DNA from: Ramlibacter paludis
GTDB lineage: Bacteria > Pseudomonadota > Gammaproteobacteria > Burkholderiales > Burkholderiaceae_C
Direction: 5' to 3'
Assembly: GCF_022012305.1 (NCBI RefSeq)
Contig: NZ_JAKLTM010000004.1
Span: forward strand, 310,001-374,000
DNA: 64,000 nt
Both the position numbers and the translations under genes were made by a program. Positions 1 through 9,822 of the stretch are shown here, piece after piece. Every line of letters begins with the position of its first letter. Position 1 is the stretch's first letter. The notes under the pieces are model-generated. The model was not told the DNA's origin and did no database searches. It was given only the letters and a program-made list of their open reading frames with translations.

Positions 1-854
1 CCGTAGACCACGCCCACCATCACCAGCGCCTTGATCGAAGCGAATTCGAGGAAGCCGGCCATCAGCGCCAGCACCAGCCCGATGCCGAAGCCGACGTAGG
101 GCACGAACATCGCCAGGCCGGTGAACACGCCGATCGGCACGGCGAGGTCGAGCCCGAACAGTGCCAGGCCCGTGCTGTAGAAGATCGCCATCACGACCAT
201 CACCAGCAGCTGGCCGCGCAGGTACTGGCCCAGCACCTGGTCGGCCTCCGCCGTGAAGGCATCGACGCCGGGACGCGCACGCGGCGGCACCAGTTCGAGC
301 ACGCGCGCGACCACCTGCTTCCAGTCCATCAGCAGGTAGAACAGCGCCACCGGGATCAGCACCAGGTAGCCGACGACGGTGAGCGCGACGTTGCCACCCA
401 TCTTGACCGACGACCAGATCGAGCCGAGGCCGAGGCCGCTGCCGGTGCTGAGGTAGTCCACCAGCTGGGCGCGCAGGCTTTGCAGGTCCAGCGAGATCTT
501 CAGGCCGAACTCCGCCAGCAGCGGCGACAGCGCCGCATGCAGGCGGTCGAACAGGACCGGCAGCTGCTCGCGCATCAGCGGCAGCTCCTTCACCAGCACC
601 GGCACGATCAGCAGCACCAGCGACACCAGCGCCAGCAGCACGATCAATTCCACCAGCACCACCGCCAGCACGCGCGGCATGCGGCCGCGCCCCATGTCGT
701 CGAGCCGGTCCACCAGCGGCGTCAGCGCATAGGCCAGCACCGCGGCCACCACGAAGGGCGCCAGCACCGGGCCGAGCGCGCGCAGCACGAGCACGGCCAG
801 GAGCGCGATGCCCAGCCAGGTTGCGGCCCGCTTCTGCGTGGGGGTGAATTGCAT
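1..854 (-). CDS. AI-2E family transporter (PerM-like), 3' end outside window
   Basis: Multi-pass inner-membrane protein of the AI-2E/PerM family, a group linked to export of small molecules or Na+/H+ exchange; the substrate cannot be told here. The visible 284 residues start at an ATG (854-852) and read MQFTPTQ, then two early hydrophobic helices, a soluble middle part (about residues 90-150) and further membrane segments. The glycine- and proline-rich stretch around FVPYVGFGIG matches the conserved core of the family. The C-terminal part lies beyond base 1. It sits 21 bases downstream of the PurM-like gene on the same strand, so the two probably share a transcript. Confidence 0.85.
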   Translation of the reverse strand, partial: MQFTPTQKRAATWLGIALLAVLVLRALGPVLAPFVVAAVLAYALTPLVDRLDDMGRGRMPRVLAVVLVELIVLLALVSLVLLIVPVLVKELPLMREQLPVLFDRLHAALSPLLAEFGLKISLDLQSLRAQLVDYLSTGSGLGLGSIWSSVKMGGNVALTVVGYLVLIPVALFYLLMDWKQVVARVLELVPPRARPGVDAFTAEADQVLGQYLRGQLLVMVVMAIFYSTGLALFGLDLAVPIGVFTGLAMFVPYVGFGIGLVLALMAGFLEFASIKALVMVGVVY

Positions 855-875
855 GCGAGGGAAAGCGCGCCTTTT

Positions 876-2000
876 TCAGCGGAGCTGCAGGTCCTCGTCG
901 CTGAAGCGGATGCCCAGCGGTTCGATCAGCAGCTGCTTGTCGCCCGCCTCGACGCGGCCCGCGAGCGTGGCGGCGATGCCCAGCGACTGCGCGATCTCCA
1001 CGGTGCGCTGCGCATCGCCCGCGGCGACGAACAGCGCGAAGCCCGCGCCCATGTTCAGCGTGCTGTAGGCCTCGCGGTCGTCCTGGTTGGCCTGCTGCTG
1101 GATGAAGCGCAGCACCGCCGGCACTTCGGGCAGCGCGGCTATGCGGTACGTCAGCTTCGCCTGGTGCCGCAGCAGCTTGCGCCAGCCGTGGCCGGTGACG
1201 TTGGCGCAGTAGTGCGGCGTGATGCCGGCCTTGTACAGCGCTTCGGTCACGGGCGAATACAGCACGGTGGGCGCGAGCAGCGCCTCGCCGTAGCTCTGGC
1301 CGTCGGGCAGCTTCGTGAGATAGCCCTGGGGCAGGCGTTCGACCAGCTTGCGCGCCAGGCTCAGGCCGTTGGCGTGGATGCCGCTGGAGGCGAGCAGCAC
1401 GATTGCATCGCCGGCGGCCAGCTTGTCGCCCACCGAGAGGCGTTCCTTGGGATTGATCAGGCCGGTGCAGGAGGCCGCCAGGTCGATGCGCCCGGCTTCG
1501 ACCACGCCGGCCAGCGCCGGCGTCTCGCCGCCGCCCCAGGCCACGCCGCAGGTGTCGCAGGCGCGCTTCCAGCCTTCGACCAGGGCCTGCGCGCGCTGGG
1601 CGTCGCCGAACCAGTCGGAGCCGCCGGCGGCCCAGTAGGCCTGCACCACCAGCGGCGTCGCGCCGACGGTGATCAGGTCGTTGACCGCCATCGCGATCGT
1701 GTCCTGGGCGATCGCGTCGTAGTAGCTCTTGCCGGTCAGTTGCCGCATCTCGTCGGCCACCAGCGCCTTGGAGCCGAGGCATTCGACGATGGAAGCCAGG
1801 TAGAACGGGCCGACGTCCACGACGTAGGCCGACTCGCCGCGCGAGGCCTTGACTTCGCTGAAACCGTGGGCCGCCAGGTGGCCGGCGGTCGCGGCCGCGG
1901 ACCGCTGCGCAGCCACCTTGAGGGGATCGATCAGGTCGTAGTTGACGCCGGCCTGCTCGTAGCTGAGGGTGGTGGCGGAGGACGCGGCTTTCGGATTCAT
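876..2000 (-). CDS. PurM-like AIR synthase-related protein (divergent phosphoribosylformylglycinamidine cyclo-ligase)
   Basis: 374 residues, close to PurM length. PurM closes FGAM to AIR in purine synthesis using ATP. Family features seen: SYEQAGVNYDLID at the N-terminus, a conserved NDL (107-109), GGGET (156-160), SSGIHANGLS (205-214) and an STLNMGAGF-like block near the C-terminus. However the canonical GTDGVGTK loop is replaced by a sequence around residues 70-78 (SIVECLGSK) with no Asp-Gly-Val, so this is a diverged paralogue or an alternative PurM class. The ATG at 2000-1998 gives the best family N-terminus. It precedes the AI-2E transporter. Whether it is the cell's working PurM cannot be decided from this window. 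Confidence 0.7.
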   Translation of the reverse strand: MNPKAASSATTLSYEQAGVNYDLIDPLKVAAQRSAAATAGHLAAHGFSEVKASRGESAYVVDVGPFYLASIVECLGSKALVADEMRQLTGKSYYDAIAQDTIAMAVNDLITVGATPLVVQAYWAAGGSDWFGDAQRAQALVEGWKRACDTCGVAWGGGETPALAGVVEAGRIDLAASCTGLINPKERLSVGDKLAAGDAIVLLASSGIHANGLSLARKLVERLPQGYLTKLPDGQSYGEALLAPTVLYSPVTEALYKAGITPHYCANVTGHGWRKLLRHQAKLTYRIAALPEVPAVLRFIQQQANQDDREAYSTLNMGAGFALFVAAGDAQRTVEIAQSLGIAATLAGRVEAGDKQLLIEPLGIRFSDEDLQLR

Positions 2001-2058
2001 CCCTAAATTATCGCCGCTCGCCCTACACTGCCCCGGCCGCCATGAATCGCCACCCCGC

Positions 2059-3246
2059 TTGAACGAAGCCAGGACGCCCCCGAGCACGCTGCCGCCCGGC
2101 ATCTGGGCGCTGGGCCTGGTGAGCCTGCTGATGGACGTCTCTTCGGAGCTGATCCACAGCCTGCTGCCGGTCTTCATGGTCACCACGCTGGGCGCCAGCA
2201 TGGTCACGGTGGGCCTGCTGGAAGGCGCGGCGGAGGCGACGGCCTTGATCGTCAAGGTGTTTTCCGGCGCCTGGAGCGACTGGCTGGGCCGGCGCAAGCC
2301 GCTGGCGCTGCTGGGATACGGCCTGGGTGCGGCATCGAAGCCGCTGTTCGCCCTGGCCGGCTCCGCCGGACTGGTGGTGGCGGCCCGGCTCATCGACCGG
2401 GTCGGCAAGGGCATCCGCGGCGCCCCGCGCGACGCGCTGGTGGCCGACCTCGCGCCGCCCGGCATGCGCGGCGCCGCCTTCGGCCTGCGCCAATCGCTGG
2501 ACACCATCGGCGCCTTCCTCGGCCCGGTGCTGGCCATCGCCTTGATGCTGCTGTGGGCCAACGACATCCGCGCGGTGTTCTGGGTGGCGGTGATTCCCGG
2601 CGTGCTCGCGGTGGCCGTGTTGCTGTTCGGGGTGCACGAGGCGCCGCACGACCCCGCCGCCGTGCGCATCAACCCGATCCGGCGCGACAGCCTGCGCCTG
2701 CTGCCGCCGGCCTACTGGTGGGTGGTGGGGATCGGGGCGCTTTTCACGCTGGCGCGCTTCAGCGAAGCCTTCCTGGTGCTGCGGGCTCAGCAAGGCGGGC
2801 TGGCGCTGGCCTGGGTGCCGCTGGTCCTGATCGTGATGAACCTGGTCTACGCGCTGGGTGCCTATCCGCTGGGCAAGCTGGCCGACCGCGCCAGCCACCG
2901 CGGGCTGCTGGCCGCCGGCCTGGTGGTGCTGGTGGCCGCCGACGTCCTGCTGGCGCGCGCCGACCACGGCTGGCCGCTCTGGGGCGGCATCCTGCTGTGG
3001 GGCCTGCATATGGCCATGACCCAGGGCCTGCTGGCCACGATGGTCGCCGATACCGCGCCGGAGCAGCTTCGGGGGACCGCCTTCGGCGTGTTCAACCTGG
3101 CCGGCGGCCTCGCGCTGTTGCTGGCAAGCGGCATCGCCGGCTGGCTCTGGGACCGCTTCGGGGCCTCCACCGCCTTCCTGGCGGGCGCCGGCTTCAGCAC
3201 CCTGGCGCTGGCGGCACTGGCCTGGCGGCGGCCGGCCGCGGCGTGA
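2059..3246 (+). CDS. MFS transporter
   Basis: Major facilitator with about 12 hydrophobic helices (395 residues from the proposed start). It has the MFS loop 2-3 signature region SDWLGRRKPLALLGYG and a basic DRVGKGIRGAPRDAL segment typical of the subfamily that begins with MDVSSELIHSLLPVF. The start is uncertain: the TTG at 2059 gives a short cytoplasmic N-terminus before helix 1. An in-frame ATG at 1969 would overlap the start of the divergent PurM-like gene, and ATG 2131 would cut into helix 1. Substrate unknown. It is transcribed divergently from the PurM-like gene with a gap of about 60 bases. Confidence 0.8.
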   Translation: MNEARTPPSTLPPGIWALGLVSLLMDVSSELIHSLLPVFMVTTLGASMVTVGLLEGAAEATALIVKVFSGAWSDWLGRRKPLALLGYGLGAASKPLFALAGSAGLVVAARLIDRVGKGIRGAPRDALVADLAPPGMRGAAFGLRQSLDTIGAFLGPVLAIALMLLWANDIRAVFWVAVIPGVLAVAVLLFGVHEAPHDPAAVRINPIRRDSLRLLPPAYWWVVGIGALFTLARFSEAFLVLRAQQGGLALAWVPLVLIVMNLVYALGAYPLGKLADRASHRGLLAAGLVVLVAADVLLARADHGWPLWGGILLWGLHMAMTQGLLATMVADTAPEQLRGTAFGVFNLAGGLALLLASGIAGWLWDRFGASTAFLAGAGFSTLALAALAWRRPAAA

Positions 3247-3352
3247 CCGAAGCCACGCCTCGCTACAACATCTCTAGCATCTGGATACCACGCCTGCTGG
3301 ACGGCCGGCCGGTTCTGGCCCACACTGCCGAGGTCGTTGGGGAGGATGGAAC

Positions 3353-4096
3353 ATGCCAGTGATCGCCGTCGTCAACCGCAAAGGTGGGAGCGGCAAGAGC
3401 ACCTTTGCCGCCCACGTGGCGGCCTGGTGCGCCCGCCAGGGCCATGCCGTGATGCTGGGGGACATCGACCGCCAGCAATCCAGCCGCGGCTGGCTGCGCC
3501 GGCGCGATCCGTCCCTCCCGGGCATCGCGCCCTGGACCGTCGACCAGAAGAACGTGCTGCGCGTGCCGACCGGCATCACCCACGTGGTGCTCGATACGCC
3601 CGGCGGCCTGCACGGCTTCGAGCTCGCCCGCATCGTCATGTTCGCCGACGCCATCGTGCTGCCGGTGTGTCCTTCCGTCTTCGACCGCGAATCGGCCGCC
3701 GCCTGCCACGCGGAACTGATGACGCTGCCGCGCGCCGCCAAGGGCCAGTGCAAGCTGGCGGCGATCGGCATGCGCGTCGACGGCCGCACCAATGCCGCCG
3801 CGGTGCTCAAGGACTGGGCCGCCGAGCGCAACCTCGAGATGCCGGGTCACCTGCGCGAGACGCAGCTCTATGTGCGCAGCCTGGAAAGAGGCCTGACCCT
3901 GTTCGACCTGCCGCCCAGCCAGGTGGCGACGGACCTGGCGCAGTGGGAACCCGTTTTGGACTGGCTGCGGCCGGTGATGAATCCGGCGCCCGTGGCGCGC
4001 GAGCCGGCGCCGCGCGACGTGTTGCGCACGCGCACGCCGATGTCGGGGGTGCTGGCCGGGGCCAGGCCCTTGAATCCGGTGCAAAGGGTGGCGTAA
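3353..4096 (+). CDS. ParA/MinD-family ATPase, orphan
   Basis: 247-residue P-loop ATPase with a deviant Walker A motif KGGSGKS at residues 10-16 (signature lysine K10 and K15), a GDIDRQ segment after strand 2, and a VVLDTPGG Walker B-like segment. ParA-family proteins form ATP dimers on DNA or membrane to position plasmids, chromosomes or protein clusters. No parB gene or parS-like site follows, so this is an orphan ParA and its cargo is unknown. The C-terminal 30 residues are basic and Pro/Arg rich. The ATG at 3353 has GGAGGA just upstream (3341-3346). A dispersed repeat lies directly downstream. Confidence 0.82.
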   Translation: MPVIAVVNRKGGSGKSTFAAHVAAWCARQGHAVMLGDIDRQQSSRGWLRRRDPSLPGIAPWTVDQKNVLRVPTGITHVVLDTPGGLHGFELARIVMFADAIVLPVCPSVFDRESAAACHAELMTLPRAAKGQCKLAAIGMRVDGRTNAAAVLKDWAAERNLEMPGHLRETQLYVRSLERGLTLFDLPPSQVATDLAQWEPVLDWLRPVMNPAPVAREPAPRDVLRTRTPMSGVLAGARPLNPVQRVA

Positions 4097-4101
4097 CCCA
4101 C

Positions 4102-4157
4102 GTCATTGCGGGCTGGACCCGCAATCCAGCTACGCTGCTCGATCAGGCCGGGATGAC
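4102..4157. repeat. Dispersed extragenic repeat, REP-like (copy 1)
   Basis: Begins GTCATTGCGGGC and ends CCGGGATGAC, so the unit is bounded by GTCAT...ATGAC. It contains an inner stem GCGGGCTGGACCCGC. The same architecture recurs at 41862-41921 and in shorter form at 25789-25810 and 47217-47239. It fills the gap between two convergent genes (parA-like and sirB1-like). Confidence 0.6.
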
Positions 4158-4163
4158 AAGTTC

Positions 4164-5015
4164 CTAGTGCTTCTCGCGTCGCAGGTCCGCGACGCGGTCC
4201 GCGATCGCATCGATGTCCAGCGCGTCCTGCGCATGCACCAGGTAGGTCTCCAGGTCGTCGACCGCCAGCGCCGTGTGGCCTTGTTCGGCGTGCGCCAGTC
4301 CGCGGTCGCGGTACTCGGCCCAGGCATCGGGCAGCAGGATCAGCAGCCGGTCCTGCACCGCGATCACGCGCTGCCAGTCTTCCTGCGCCCGGTGGATTTC
4401 CTTCAGGTTGCGCAGCATGCGCGCCAGGATGTCGCGCGGCGGCGCGGCTTGCAGGTACAGGCCCAGCGGCACCTCGAATTCGTCGACCAGGCCGCTGCGG
4501 CGCTTGTAAGGCTCCAGCCGTTCACTGAGTTCTTCGCGGGACAGCGACTGGCCGGTGAACGGATCGATCACCACCTGCCCCTTCGGCAGGTTGACCTTCA
4601 CCATGAAGTGGCCCGGGAAGCAGACGCCGCGCGCATGCAGGCCGATGCCTTGCGCCAGCTCGATCCACAGCACGGCCAGCGAGATCTGGATGCCGCGGCG
4701 CGTGCGCAGCACCACGTTCAGGTAGCTGTTGTCCGGGTCGCAGTAGTCGTTGACGTTGCCGCCGAAACTCAGGTCGCGGAAGAAGAACTGGTTCAGGGTG
4801 CGCAGCCGCTGCAGGGCTGCGGCATCGGCGGGAATGCGGCGCTTCAGGCGCGCCAGCAGCTGGTCGACGTCGCCCAGCACCAGCTGGAGGTCGAGATCGG
4901 GATATTCGTCCTGCGCCAGGCTGGCCGCCGCTTCCAGCAGGGGGAAGTGCTCGTCGCTTTGCACCAGCATCCGGAAATACCCCAGAGGCGATGGTGACGC
5001 GAATTGCAGGGTCAT
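4164..5015 (-). CDS. SirB1 family protein (transglutaminase-like fold with TPR region)
   Basis: 283 residues. The N-terminal two thirds match the SirB1/DUF1949-type transglutaminase-like family, with YCDPDNSYLNVVL, RRGIQISLAVLWIELAQ and GVCFPGHFMVKV blocks. The C-terminal part is a short tetratricopeptide-like helical region (about 215-283) ending in a charged tail. Biochemical function is not established for the family. The ATG at 5015 is preceded on the minus strand by an AAGGAA Shine-Dalgarno-like sequence. It follows murJ by 56 bases on the same strand, an arrangement common in Burkholderiales. Confidence 0.82.
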   Translation of the reverse strand: MTLQFASPSPLGYFRMLVQSDEHFPLLEAAASLAQDEYPDLDLQLVLGDVDQLLARLKRRIPADAAALQRLRTLNQFFFRDLSFGGNVNDYCDPDNSYLNVVLRTRRGIQISLAVLWIELAQGIGLHARGVCFPGHFMVKVNLPKGQVVIDPFTGQSLSREELSERLEPYKRRSGLVDEFEVPLGLYLQAAPPRDILARMLRNLKEIHRAQEDWQRVIAVQDRLLILLPDAWAEYRDRGLAHAEQGHTALAVDDLETYLVHAQDALDIDAIADRVADLRREKH

Positions 5016-5071
5016 GCGTTCCTTTGTAATGGACCGGGTGGGGAGCGTCAAGCCACCGTTGCCGCCAGGCT

Positions 5072-6637
5072 TCAGTGGCGCACGAACTGGCGCAATTTGA
5101 GTCCCGCGATCCGCAGCGCGCCGAAGTAAAGCACGCCCGACGCGGCCATCAACCCCGCCATCACGCCGATGCGCAGCAGCTTCTGGTCGTTCCAGGCGAT
5201 CCAGGGCAGGTTGAAGGTCGCCCACGTCAGGAATACCCCCAGCAAGGCGCTCGCCGCGAACACCTGCAGGGCGAAGCGGCCCCAGCCCGGGCTCGGCTTG
5301 TAGCGGCCGCGGCGCAGCAGCCCCGCCAGCAGCAAGCCGGCATTCACCAGGGCCCCCAGCCCGATCGACAGGGCCAGGCCCGCGTGCCTGAGCCACGGGA
5401 CCAGCGCGAGGTTCAGCAATTGCGTGATGAGCAGCGCCACGATCGCGATGCGCATCGGCGTGCGCATGTCCTGGCTGGCGTAGTACCCGGGAGCCAGCAC
5501 CTTGATGGCCACCAGGCCCAGCAGCCCGCTGCCGTAGCCGCCCAGCGCCAGCGCCACCTGGTCGACGTCGCTGGCCTTGAAGGCGCCGTAGTGGAACAGC
5601 GTGGCCACCAGCGGGCGCGCGAACACCAGCAGCGCCACCGAGCAGGGAATCGCGAGCAGCACCACGAGGCGCAGGCCCCAATCGAGCATGCCCGAATAGC
5701 GCTCCTCGTCCTGGCTGGCGCGCGCCGCGGCCAGCTGCGGCATCAGCACCACGCCCAGCGCCACGCCCAGCATCGCGGTCGGGAATTCCATCAGCCGGTC
5801 GGCCGAATTCAGCCAGCTGACGCTGCCCGGCGCCAGGTGCGAGGCGATCTGCGTATTGATCAGCAAGGAGATCTGGGCGACGCTCACGCCCAGCAGCGCC
5901 GGCAGCATAAGGCGCAGGATGGTGCGGGTGGACGGGTCGTTCAGCGCCGCGCGCAGGCCGGCGAAGGTGGCGCCGATGCGCGGCAGCATGCCGATCTTGC
6001 GCAGCGCGGGCAGCTGGAAGGCCAGCTGCAGGATGCCGCCCAGCATCACGCCCACGCACTGGGAGTAGATCGGCTCGATGCCCAGGCGCTGGAACCAGGG
6101 CGCGACGACGACGATCGACAGGATCAGCGTCAGGTTCAGCAGCACCGGCGAAGCCGCCGGCACGGCAAAGCGCTTCCAGGTGTTGAGGATGCCGCCCGCC
6201 AGCGCCACCAGCGACATGAAGCCGATGTAGGGGAACATCCAGCGGGTCATGACGATGGCCGCGTCGTAGGCATGCGGCGTCTGCTGCAGGCCGCTGGCCA
6301 GCGCCCAGACCAGCAGCGGCGCGCCCACCACGCCCAGGATGCAGAGCAGCACCAGGGTCCACAGCAGCACGGTGGACACGTGGTCGACCAGTACCTTGGC
6401 GCCGGCATCGCCTTCGGTGGCCCGGTTGCCGGCCAGCACCGGCACGAAGGCCTGGCTGAAGGCGCCCTCGCCGAAGACGCGGCGGAACAGGTTGGGGATG
6501 CGGAAGGCGACGTAGAAGGCGTCGGTGAGCGCGCTGACGCCGAACACGGAGACCATCAGCACGTCGCGCAGGAGCCCGGTGACGCGGGAAGCCAGGGTCA
6601 GGAGGGAGACGGTGGAGGCGGCTTTGAAAAGGCTCAC
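5072..6637 (-). CDS. murJ: Lipid II flippase MurJ
   Basis: 521-residue integral membrane protein of the MOP exporter superfamily, which flips lipid II across the inner membrane for peptidoglycan synthesis. The N-terminus MSLFKAASTVSLLTLASR and the following RVTGLLRDVLM, FGVSALTDAFYVAFRIPNL and FRRVFGEGAFSQAFVP segments are diagnostic for MurJ. About 14 helices follow. A GTG at 6637 is the best start because it gives the standard family N-terminus; an upstream ATG at 6739 would add a basic non-homologous extension running into the rpsT leader. murJ divergent from rpsT is a conserved betaproteobacterial arrangement. Confidence 0.95.
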   Translation of the reverse strand: MSLFKAASTVSLLTLASRVTGLLRDVLMVSVFGVSALTDAFYVAFRIPNLFRRVFGEGAFSQAFVPVLAGNRATEGDAGAKVLVDHVSTVLLWTLVLLCILGVVGAPLLVWALASGLQQTPHAYDAAIVMTRWMFPYIGFMSLVALAGGILNTWKRFAVPAASPVLLNLTLILSIVVVAPWFQRLGIEPIYSQCVGVMLGGILQLAFQLPALRKIGMLPRIGATFAGLRAALNDPSTRTILRLMLPALLGVSVAQISLLINTQIASHLAPGSVSWLNSADRLMEFPTAMLGVALGVVLMPQLAAARASQDEERYSGMLDWGLRLVVLLAIPCSVALLVFARPLVATLFHYGAFKASDVDQVALALGGYGSGLLGLVAIKVLAPGYYASQDMRTPMRIAIVALLITQLLNLALVPWLRHAGLALSIGLGALVNAGLLLAGLLRRGRYKPSPGWGRFALQVFAASALLGVFLTWATFNLPWIAWNDQKLLRIGVMAGLMAASGVLYFGALRIAGLKLRQFVRH

Positions 6638-6702
6638 TGGCCCGAGTGTAGCCCCCGGAAACGGCCGACTACCCCTTGGGCGGCGGGGAAATGGCGGGCG
6701 GC

Positions 6703-6708
6703 TATAAT
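6703..6708 (+). promoter_or_regulatory. -10 box of rpsT promoter
   Basis: A consensus TATAAT lies 45 bases upstream of the rpsT ATG. No good TTGACA lies at 16-18 bases; the nearest TTGGGC at 6676-6681 has a 21-base spacer. The call therefore rests on the perfect -10 and its position. Confidence 0.5.
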
Positions 6709-6752
6709 GGTGGGCTTTGCTGGCATCATCCTCAGACACCTAAGGACTCACC

Positions 6753-7055
6753 ATGGCCTCTGCCAAACCCAAGAAAAAGAACCCGCGCCTGGCCTCCGGC
6801 CGCAAGCGCGCCCGCCAGGACGTGAAGCTGAACTCGGCCAACACGTCCCTGCGCTCCAAGTACCGTACCGCTGTGAAGAACGTCGAAAAGGCGGTCGCAG
6901 CGGGTGACAAGGCCAAGGCGACCGAACTGTTCGCCAAGGCCCAAGCCATCGTGGACACGGTTGCCGACAAGGGAATCTTCCACAAGAACAAGGCAGCTCG
7001 CGACAAGAGCCGCCTGTCGGCGAAGGTCAAGGGCCTCGCCGCCGCCACCGCCTGA
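6753..7055 (+). CDS. rpsT: 30S ribosomal protein S20
   Basis: 100 residues, slightly longer than the usual 86-90 because of an Ala/Lys-rich C-terminus. It begins [19 protein letters not shown] and has the helical, lysine-rich S20 body with [16 protein letters not shown] near the end. S20 binds 16S rRNA early in 30S assembly. A strong AAGGA (6742-6746) precedes the ATG, and an intrinsic terminator follows at 7132-7156. Divergent to murJ. Confidence 0.97.
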   Translation: MASAKPKKKNPRLASGRKRARQDVKLNSANTSLRSKYRTAVKNVEKAVAAGDKAKATELFAKAQAIVDTVADKGIFHKNKAARDKSRLSAKVKGLAAATA

Positions 7056-7131
7056 CACTTCCGTCAGGTCAGCCCGTGGGCCGCAAGGCTCGCGCCGTTT
7101 GAACCGGGTGCGCTGCCAGCAAGCAAAAGTG

Positions 7132-7156
7132 AAAAACCGCCTTCGGGCGGTTTTTT
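7132..7156. terminator. Bidirectional intrinsic terminator between rpsT and the DUF3579 gene
   Basis: GC stem ACCGCC/GGCGGT with a TTCG-type loop, a run of A before it and six T after it. On the plus strand it ends rpsT transcripts. On the minus strand the A-run becomes a T-run and can end the DUF3579 transcript, whose stop codon lies at 7156-7158. Confidence 0.88.
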
Positions 7157-7476
7157 CATTTCACCGGCCGGTCTTCGGGCAGCAGGCAAGCCTCGCCCAC
7201 CTGCAGGTCGTTGTCCTTGGCGAAGTTCAGGCAGAAGTCCCAGGCCATGGGCTCGTGGGCGCGCAGATCGCTGTTGACGATCACGCACTTGATGCCGTTG
7301 ATGACGGTGGGCACGACCCAGGGCGAATAGCTCAGGTGGCTGCCCGGCTGGGCGCCGCCGGGGCGGAAGGAGCTCATCACCCCGGCCAGCCGCTCGGCCC
7401 AGTCGCTGGGGCGGAAGGTGCGGCCATCCTGGGTGATGCCCTGGATGAACACTTCTTTGGCGTTGCTGGAAACCAT
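7156..7476 (-). CDS. DUF3579 domain-containing protein
   Basis: 106 residues of a small soluble family found mainly in betaproteobacteria. Recognisable blocks are VFIQGITQDGRTFRPSDWAERL and the C-terminal EPMAWDFCLNFAKDN followed by LPEDRP. No function is established. The ATG at 7476 gives MVSSNAKEVF. Its position between rpsT and argD on the opposite strand is common in Burkholderiales and supports the taxonomic reading. Confidence 0.85.
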   Translation of the reverse strand: MVSSNAKEVFIQGITQDGRTFRPSDWAERLAGVMSSFRPGGAQPGSHLSYSPWVVPTVINGIKCVIVNSDLRAHEPMAWDFCLNFAKDNDLQVGEACLLPEDRPVK

Positions 7477-7535
7477 GGGTCGGAGGGGCGGCGGCGCGTG
7501 GCCCGTCTGCCTTGCTGCGCCGCACAAGTATTCTA

Positions 7536-7547
7536 TCTTATATAAGA
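7536..7547. promoter_or_regulatory. Perfect 12-bp palindrome TCTTATATAAGA, candidate operator/promoter
   Basis: An AT-rich perfect palindrome in the 211-base divergent gap between the DUF3579 gene and argD. On the minus strand it is followed by TAGAAT, a plausible -10. The regulator is unknown. Confidence 0.4.
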
Positions 7548-7687
7548 GTTGGCTCGTCCGGCGGTGCATTGGAGTGATGCGGAATTCTCAAACATTGCAC
7601 GCAAGCCGTGTGCCTACAATCGCGTTCCAACGGCTCACCAGACACGTTGAGCCGCTTTCATTTGTGACGCGAAAAGGAACAGCTGCA

Positions 7688-8877
7688 ATGGCCCACATCG
7701 AGCCGTCGTCCCCCCACACCATGAACACCTATGGCCGGCTGCCGATCGCGCTGTCGCATGGCCAGGGCGTGCACGTCTGGGACGTCAACGGCAAGCGATA
7801 CCTGGATGCCCTGGCCGGCATCGCGGTCAACACGCTGGGGCACAACCACCCCAAGCTGGTGCCTGCCCTGCAGGACCAGGTGGCGAAGATCATCCACAGC
7901 TGCAACTACTACCACGTGCCCAACCAGGAGAAGCTGGCGGCCAAGCTGGTGGAACTGTCCGGCATGACCAACGTGTTCTTCGGCTCGACCGGGCTGGAGG
8001 CCAACGAGGCGGCGATCAAGCTGGCGCGCAAGTACGGCCACGACCGCGGCATCGAGAAGCCGCAGATCGTCGTCTACGAGAAGGCCTTCCACGGCCGCAG
8101 CATTGCCACCCTCTCGGCCACCGGCAACGAGAAGGTGCAGGCCGGCTTCGGCCCGCTGGTCGAGGGCTTCATCCGCGTGCCGCTGAACGACATCGCCGCC
8201 CTGAAGAAGGCCACCGAGGGCAACAAAGACGTGGTGGCCGTGTTCTTCGAGACGATCCAGGGCGAAGGCGGCATCAACGCCATGCGCATCGAATACCTGA
8301 AGCAGGTGCGCGCCCTGTGCGACCAGAACGACTGGCTGCTGATGATCGACGAGGTGCAGTGCGGCATGGGCCGCACCGGCAAGTGGTTCGCGCACCAGTG
8401 GGCCGGCATCGTGCCGGACGTGATGCCCCTGGCCAAGGGCCTGGGCTCGGGCGTGCCGATCGCCGCGGTGGTGGCCGGCCCCAAGGCCGCCAACATCTTC
8501 CAGCCCGGCAACCACGGCACGACCTTCGGCGGCAACCCGCTGGCCATGCGCGCGGGCGTCGAGACGCTGCGCATCATGGAGGAAGACAAGCTGGTCGAGA
8601 ACGCCGCCCGGGTCGGCGCCCACCTGAAGGCGGCGCTCGAGCGCGAGCTGGGCGGCCTGAAGCAGGTGGTGGAGATCCGCGGCCAGGGCCTGATGATCGG
8701 CGTGGAGCTGGACCGCTCCTGCGGCGTGCTGACGCAGCGCGCGGCCGACGCCGGCCTTTTGATCAGCGTGACCGCCGACACCGTCATCCGCCTGCTGCCG
8801 CCGCTGATCATGACCGAGGCGCAGGCCGACGAGGTCGTGGCCATCCTCGCCCCGCTGGTGAAGAAGTTCCTGGCCGA

Positions 8878-8881
<4 letters not shown>
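7688..8881 (+). CDS. argD: Acetylornithine/succinyldiaminopimelate-type aminotransferase ArgD
   Basis: 397-residue class-III PLP aminotransferase that converts N-acetylglutamate semialdehyde to N-acetylornithine in arginine synthesis. Features: GSTGLEANEAAIKLAR phosphate-binding segment, the DEVQCGMGRTGK motif with D221 facing the PLP ring nitrogen, the Schiff-base lysine K250 in AKGLGSG, and GTTFGGNPL. The ATG at 7688 has AAGGA at 7674-7678. It ends overlapping the argF start, so the two are coupled. A TACAAT hexamer at 7615-7620 is a possible -10, without a good -35. Related class-III transaminases are the alternative, but argF downstream supports ArgD. Confidence 0.92.
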
Positions 8882-9813
<932 letters not shown>

Positions 9814-9822
9814 CGCCGCGGG

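Noticed and set aside
1969-2058. ATG 1969 as the start of the MFS gene
   Set aside because: It would overlap the divergent PurM-like start and add 30 residues unlike the family N-terminus.
2023-3009. Open frame opposite the MFS gene, His/Gln/Ala rich
   Set aside because: Composition is a third-position artefact of the GC-rich coding strand. The MFS protein has proper membrane helices.
7595-7620. TTGCAC...TACAAT as a full promoter for argD
   Set aside because: The spacer is 14 bases, too short for a standard sigma-70 promoter. The -10 is mentioned only as a weak possibility.
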